Shown: positions 6,260 through 10,020 of the stretch, in pieces
Layout of the letters: every line of letters starts with the position of its first letter
How positions within the stretch are numbered: the first letter of the stretch is position 1
The notes under the pieces: generated by a model
Told to the model about the DNA's origin: nothing
The model's database searches: none
What the model saw: only the letters and a program-made list of their open reading frames with translations
Assembly (NCBI GenBank): GCA_027622115.1
Contig: JAQBZS010000178.1
Span: forward strand, 1 to 10,020
Direction: 5' to 3'
Length of the DNA stretch: 10,020 nt
From: Planctomycetota bacterium
GTDB lineage: Bacteria > Planctomycetota > Planctomycetia > Planctomycetales > Planctomycetaceae
Program-made: the position numbers and the translations under genes

Positions 6260-6674
6260 TTCCGTGCAATCCAATCCAGACAAGTCACCCGCCGCGATCG
6301 TGGACATCGCGCCGTTGATTGACATCGTGTTCATCCTGCTCATCTTTTTTCTCGTGACGGCGACGTTTGTGCGAGACACCGGCGTCAAAGTGTCTCGACC
6401 GCAGGCTGCGGCAGTGCAGATTCTGGAACCGACCGGTTTGCGAGTCAGCATCACGGCGGGCGGCGATGTCTACATGGACGGCTCACGCGTGACGCTGTTG
6501 GAATTGCGAAATCGAGTCGAAGAATTCGTGGCGGGCGGACGCAATCAATCCGTGATCGTCATTCCGGATGAAGATCTGCCGGCCGGCCGGCTGATCGAGG
6601 TGATGGATGCAGCTCGATTGGCGGGCGCGAACGATGTTGCCGTGGCCACGATGGAGAGGCGAGCGGGTTCATGA
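6252..6674 (+). CDS. exbD: ExbD/TolR-family biopolymer transport protein
   Basis: This 140-residue protein has a short cytoplasmic N-terminus, one membrane helix at about 20-40 and a periplasmic domain with the ExbD pattern (GDVYMDGSRV, then VIVIPDEDLPAGRLIEVMDAAR). Asp24 in APLIDIVFILL corresponds to the essential protonatable Asp25 of E. coli ExbD, so the protein looks functional. Length agrees with the family (about 135-145). ATG at 6252 is chosen because the ExbD pattern begins right after it; it overlaps the exbB stop by eight bases, and its own stop overlaps the tonB start as ATGA. An ATG-like start at 6204 would place 16 residues without ExbD character in front. TolR is the alternative, but the following tonB gene favours ExbD. 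Confidence 0.92.
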   Translation: MFNSVQSNPDKSPAAIVDIAPLIDIVFILLIFFLVTATFVRDTGVKVSRPQAAAVQILEPTGLRVSITAGGDVYMDGSRVTLLELRNRVEEFVAGGRNQSVIVIPDEDLPAGRLIEVMDAARLAGANDVAVATMERRAGS

Positions 6675-7411
6675 CGCGATTACTTTGGAACAAGCTGCAA
6701 CCCTCAGCGGCGATTTGCGGAGGCACGATGATCACGGTCGCGGCCGTGTGGTTGCTCGGCGTGCTGAACGACCGCGACATGCCCGAGAAGCCCGCGCCGC
6801 AGCACATTCGCAGCATCCTGCTCAGAGGGGCGGACTACGAATCGATACTCCCGAACGCTGAACCGGAACCGGTCGTCCAGCCTGAGACCGAGCCGGAACG
6901 CATGCCGATTGAGACTGCGCCGCGTCCATCCACGAACGAGCCGGTCGCGCCGCTCGAATTGGCGATCCGCTTACCGCCGCCTGCCATCGAATCCGTGAAG
7001 ATCAACATGGTGCCGCCCAAACCGGCACGGACGGTTGTTCCCCCGGTCTTCCAAGCGGTACGTCGCCCGAGTTCCGATTCCACTGCACGACCGCCGGCCG
7101 CTCGTCCTGAGTCGCCACCCGCGTCGATCGTCAGTGGAAAGATCGACGAGCCTCCACAAGAACTGTCCGGAAATACAGAACCCGAGTATCCCGATCGAGA
7201 AGACCGGTTAGGGATCGAGGGCTCGGTGTTAATTCACATCCTGATCGAAGAAACGGGACGCGTCGCGGACGTGCGAGTGATTCGCGGGTTGGAGGCGTTT
7301 CGCAAGCCTGTTATCAAAGCGGCCTTGAGTTGGAGATTCACTCGACCTCGACACCAGGGCCAAGCCGTCAAGGTGTGGCGAGCCAAAGTCGTGAACTTCA
7401 GAAAAGGATGA
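6671..7411 (+). CDS. tonB: TonB energy transducer
   Basis: The 246-residue product has the TonB plan: one N-terminal membrane anchor (about 12-32), a proline- and glutamate-rich periplasmic linker (about 60-165) and a C-terminal TonB domain (about 167-246). The domain shows the usual PEYP, GIEGSVLIHILIEETGRV, a following beta strand VRVIRG and SWRFTRPRHQG. TonB carries energy from the ExbB/ExbD channel to outer-membrane receptors. The start ATG overlaps the exbD stop (ATGA, 6671-6674), consistent with translational coupling. The membrane helix lacks the histidine of the E. coli SxxxH motif: Ser12 is followed four residues later by Cys16. TonB proteins of TtpC-type systems also tend to lack it, from what I recall of the family. 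No receptor gene lies in the window. Confidence 0.92.
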   Translation: MTRLLWNKLQPSAAICGGTMITVAAVWLLGVLNDRDMPEKPAPQHIRSILLRGADYESILPNAEPEPVVQPETEPERMPIETAPRPSTNEPVAPLELAIRLPPPAIESVKINMVPPKPARTVVPPVFQAVRRPSSDSTARPPAARPESPPASIVSGKIDEPPQELSGNTEPEYPDREDRLGIEGSVLIHILIEETGRVADVRVIRGLEAFRKPVIKAALSWRFTRPRHQGQAVKVWRAKVVNFRKG

Positions 7412-7504
7412 AGGATGGACGCATCAACGAACTTGAATGCGTGTCCGCAACCAGCCACAATCCCCACTCGCTAAAGTCATCCTTCTCACCGCAAGGACGT
7501 TTCT
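7412..7504 (+). other. Short gap between tonB and the DUF1549/DUF1553 gene
   Basis: This 93-base spacer shows no hairpin terminator and no clear promoter. It ends in the ribosome binding site of the next gene, so read-through from the TonB operon is possible but not shown. Confidence 0.5.
7493..7497 (+). promoter_or_regulatory. Ribosome binding site of the DUF1549/DUF1553 gene
   Basis: AAGGA lies seven bases before ATG at 7505. It supports this start, which is also immediately followed by a signal peptide. Confidence 0.65.
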
Positions 7505-9961
7505 ATGCGAATTCTCGGTTTTTGCATTGCTGTTTCGTTGTTGCCGATCGACTTACGTGCCCAAGACGCACCCGGACTTGGACCTGCGGGCAACCTGACT
7601 TCGTTGGTTTTCGAAGCCACGAATGAGCCGATTCTGCATGGACCGGATAGCCGGCGACAGTTGCTGGTCACAGGGAAGTACTCCAGCGGCCAGGAGCACG
7701 ATCTAACGCCCAAGACCGCGTTTTCAGTCGCTCCAGCAGGCGTGCTGACCATCGGTGCCGACGGCTTTGCGACGCCGGTCGGTGAGGGTAAGGCCACGGT
7801 CACCGCCATGGCAGCCGGTCAAACCGCCAAGCTGGAATTGACCGTGGAACGATTCAACGAGGAACTTCCGATCAACTTTCCGAACCAAATCGTCCCCGTG
7901 TTGACCAAGTTGGGCTGCAACACCGGAGGTTGCCACGGCAAGGCAAACGGACAGAACGGATTCAAGCTCTCGTTGCTGGGTTTTTATCCGCACGAGGACT
8001 ACGAGTATCTGGTCAAGGAAAACCAGGGCCGTCGCATTTTTCCGAGTTCGCCGGAATTCAGTCTGCTGCTGACCAAACCGGCCAACCTGCTTCCTCACGG
8101 CGGCGGAAAGCGGATCGATCCCGGCAGTTTCGAGTGGCAACTGATCACGCGCTGGATCGAACAAGGCACGCCCTACGGCAACGACACCGATCCGACCGTC
8201 GAACGCATCGAGGTCTTTCCGAAAACGCGGCGGATGAATCGCGGAGCCGATCAGCAGTTGGTCGTGGTGGCGCATTACAGCGATGGCTCGACTCAAGACG
8301 TCAGCCGGATGGTGAAGTTTGATTCGAATGATTCCGAGATGGCCGAAGTCACGGCGACGGGATTGGTGAAGACGCAAGACGTGCCGGGTGAGGTCGCAGT
8401 GATGGTTCGCTTCCGGGATCATGTCACGGTCTTCCGAGCCGTCATTCCGATGGGCGTCAAGTTTACATCGCCCGCCAATAAGAACTTCGTGGACGAGCAC
8501 GTCTTCGCTCGATTGCAGACGCTCGGTATTCCGCCCTCGCCGGTCTGTGACGACGCGACATTCATTCGCCGCGTCACCGTGGACATCGGGGGGCGATTGC
8601 CGACCGCCAAAGAAGTGGCCGATTTCCTGGCCAGCAAGGTTCCGCAAAAACGAGACCAACTCATCGACCGTTTGGTGGCATCTCCGGATTACGCGGACCT
8701 GTTCGCCAACAAGTGGACGTCGGTGTTGAGAAACCAGCGGACGGGGAACAGCGGGAAGACCGTCACCATCGGGTTTCACAAGTTCGTGCGCGACGCGATG
8801 GTGGCCAATATGCCGTACAGCCAATTCGTGAACACGCTGCTGACGGCGACCGGCGACGCTCGCGCGGTTCCGGCTGCCAATTGGTTCGCTCAGGTGCCGA
8901 CGGCGATTGGCCGAGCGGAGGATGTCTCGCAACTGTTTCTCGGCCTGCGAATCCAGTGTGCTCGCTGTCACCATCATCCCTTCGAGAAATGGACTCAGGA
9001 CGACTATTACGGATTGACGGCGTTCTTCACGCAAATCCAAGGCGCCGCCGGCAAGCAGAAGGCCGACAAGAGCATGGTGATCTCGTTCAAGCCGGCGAAA
9101 CCGCAGTCGCTCAATCCGCGCACGAAACAGAACGTCTCGCCGACACCCCTCGATGCCGAGCCGCTGGAGATCGATCCCAAGGTCGACGCTCGAATCGCGT
9201 TTGCTGGTTGGCTCACCGGCCCCGAGAACAAATTCTTCGCTCGCACGGTTGTGAACCGCTATTGGAAGCACTTCTTCGGTCGCGGGATCGTGGAACCGGA
9301 AGACGATATGCGAGTCACCAATCCGCCATCCAATCCGGCGTTGCTGGACGCCCTGGAGTCCAACTTCATCAAGAGCGGCTTTAACCTCAAGCTGTTGGTG
9401 CAGACGATCTGCCGCTCGAACACCTACCAGTTGACATCGATTCCGAATGACTTCAACGCGGACGACAAGCAGAATTACTCGCGGCATTATGCGCGACGAT
9501 TCCAGGCCGAAGTGTTGTTGGATTCGATCGATCAGGTGACGAATTCCAAGACGGTGTTCAAGGATCTGCCGGCCGGTACACGGGCCATTCAGCTTCCGGA
9601 CAATTCTTTTGACACGTACTTCCTGTCGGTGTTTGGAAAGCCCAAGGCCGCGACTGCTTGCGAGTGCGAGCGAACGGACGACGCAAACTTGGCGCAATCA
9701 CTGCACTTGCTGAATTCGCCCGAAGTGCAAGCCAAGTTGTCCGCAAAGGGCGCCCGAGCCGAATTGCTGTCACTCGCGCAGGACCGGCCGCATACCGATC
9801 GAATCACGGAAATGTACCACTGGGTGTATGCTCGACCGCCGAAGGCTCACGAGTTGGAGTTGATCCAAAAGCACCTTGATGCATCCGCAGACATGAAGCA
9901 GGCGTACGAAGACGTGTTATGGGCGTTGTTGAACACGAAAGAATTCTTGTTCAATCATTGA
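7505..9961 (+). CDS. Secreted planctomycete protein with Big2-like, CX4CH, DUF1549 and DUF1553 regions
   Basis: The 818-residue product starts with a signal peptide (about 1-19, likely cleavage after LRA). Residues about 30-115 form an Ig-like/Big2 region (GKYSSGQEHDLTPK, VGEGKATVTA); a second lies at about 232-315 (AHYSDGSTQDVSRMV). Between them is a cytochrome-like segment with Cys138, Cys143 and His144 (CNTGGCHGK, spacing CX4CH). DUF1549 spans about 328-515 and includes a canonical CXXCH at 485-489 (QCARCHHHPFEKW). DUF1553 spans about 556-806, with the family hallmarks RTVVNRYWKHFFGRG, CECERTDDANLAQSLHLLN and KEFLFNH at the C-terminus. Length is normal for this architecture. These proteins are abundant in planctomycetes, usually next to DUF1501 genes; a role in extracellular degradation or electron transfer has been suggested but the reaction is unknown. 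Haem attachment is inferred from the motifs only. Confidence 0.93.
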   Translation: MRILGFCIAVSLLPIDLRAQDAPGLGPAGNLTSLVFEATNEPILHGPDSRRQLLVTGKYSSGQEHDLTPKTAFSVAPAGVLTIGADGFATPVGEGKATVTAMAAGQTAKLELTVERFNEELPINFPNQIVPVLTKLGCNTGGCHGKANGQNGFKLSLLGFYPHEDYEYLVKENQGRRIFPSSPEFSLLLTKPANLLPHGGGKRIDPGSFEWQLITRWIEQGTPYGNDTDPTVERIEVFPKTRRMNRGADQQLVVVAHYSDGSTQDVSRMVKFDSNDSEMAEVTATGLVKTQDVPGEVAVMVRFRDHVTVFRAVIPMGVKFTSPANKNFVDEHVFARLQTLGIPPSPVCDDATFIRRVTVDIGGRLPTAKEVADFLASKVPQKRDQLIDRLVASPDYADLFANKWTSVLRNQRTGNSGKTVTIGFHKFVRDAMVANMPYSQFVNTLLTATGDARAVPAANWFAQVPTAIGRAEDVSQLFLGLRIQCARCHHHPFEKWTQDDYYGLTAFFTQIQGAAGKQKADKSMVISFKPAKPQSLNPRTKQNVSPTPLDAEPLEIDPKVDARIAFAGWLTGPENKFFARTVVNRYWKHFFGRGIVEPEDDMRVTNPPSNPALLDALESNFIKSGFNLKLLVQTICRSNTYQLTSIPNDFNADDKQNYSRHYARRFQAEVLLDSIDQVTNSKTVFKDLPAGTRAIQLPDNSFDTYFLSVFGKPKAATACECERTDDANLAQSLHLLNSPEVQAKLSAKGARAELLSLAQDRPHTDRITEMYHWVYARPPKAHELELIQKHLDASADMKQAYEDVLWALLNTKEFLFNH

Positions 9962-9974
9962 GTCGCGAAGCGAC
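9962..9974 (+). repeat. Short hairpin directly after the stop codon
   Basis: GTCGC (9962-9966) pairs with GCGAC (9970-9974) across a GAA loop, immediately after the TGA at 9959-9961. The stem is short and no T-run follows, so a terminator role is doubtful. Confidence 0.45.
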
Positions 9975-10019
9975 GCTTTGGACTTTTGGGAGTGCGGTAG
10001 TCAGATACCGCTTTGGACT
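9974..10019. repeat. CGCTTTGGAC direct repeat with an internal hairpin at the right edge
   Basis: CGCTTTGGAC occurs at 9974-9983 and 10010-10019. Between the copies, GCGGTA (9994-9999) pairs perfectly with TACCGC (10006-10011) around a six-base loop. The pattern resembles a unit of another dispersed intergenic repeat that continues past the window. It may also be the terminator region of the preceding gene. Confidence 0.55.
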
Positions 10020-10020
10020 G

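Noticed and set aside
7724..9697. Long open frame on the minus strand opposite the DUF1549/DUF1553 gene (657 codons)
   Set aside because: It lies entirely antisense to a protein with clear family motifs, has Arg/His/Gln-rich composition and no recognisable domain. Codon bias of the plus gene explains the lack of stops.

Overview
The window most likely comes from a planctomycete (phylum Planctomycetota). The strongest sign is the gene at 7505-9961. It encodes a secreted protein that combines a bacterial Ig-like/Big2 region, a cytochrome-like CX4CH segment and the DUF1549-DUF1553 pair, an architecture largely confined to Planctomycetota and relatives. The intergenic DNA is rich in palindromic repeats, and there are HEAT-repeat and PAC2 genes nearby, which fits. 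The genus cannot be read from the sequence.

Layout: (1) 1-2591, plus strand: the 3' part of a large gene for a beta-propeller-like plus HEAT-repeat protein, open at the left edge. (2) 2592-2937: a gene-free convergent interval dominated by a ~166-bp imperfect inverted repeat with nested hairpins. (3) 2938-3774, minus strand: a PAC2-family protein. (4) 3775-4050: a divergent intergenic region with three 20-22 bp GACGGGC palindromes and two further hairpins. (5) 4051-7411, plus strand: a tightly overlapping four-gene TonB energising operon. It holds a signal-peptide/coiled-coil/MotA-TolQ-ExbB hybrid (TtpC-like), a compact ExbB, an ExbD and a TonB. (6) 7505-9961, plus strand: the DUF1549/DUF1553 protein, with its own ribosome binding site. 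(7) 9962-10020: hairpins and a short direct repeat at the right edge.

The operon is the functional core. ExbB/ExbD-type channels use the proton-motive force across the cytoplasmic membrane to move TonB, which drives uptake through outer-membrane TonB-dependent receptors. Its order (hybrid ExbB, ExbB, ExbD, TonB) matches the TonB2/TtpC systems known from Vibrio and other proteobacteria rather than the three-gene E. coli system. No receptor, TPR partner or separate DUF3450 gene lies in the window, so the substrate is unknown. The DUF1549/DUF1553 gene downstream may share the transcript, but nothing here proves a functional link.

I see no tRNA, rRNA, CRISPR array, transposase or phage gene. The most unusual material is the layered palindromic DNA in both intergenic regions and the division of residues between the two ExbB-like subunits. 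I find no clear evidence of a wholly new system.
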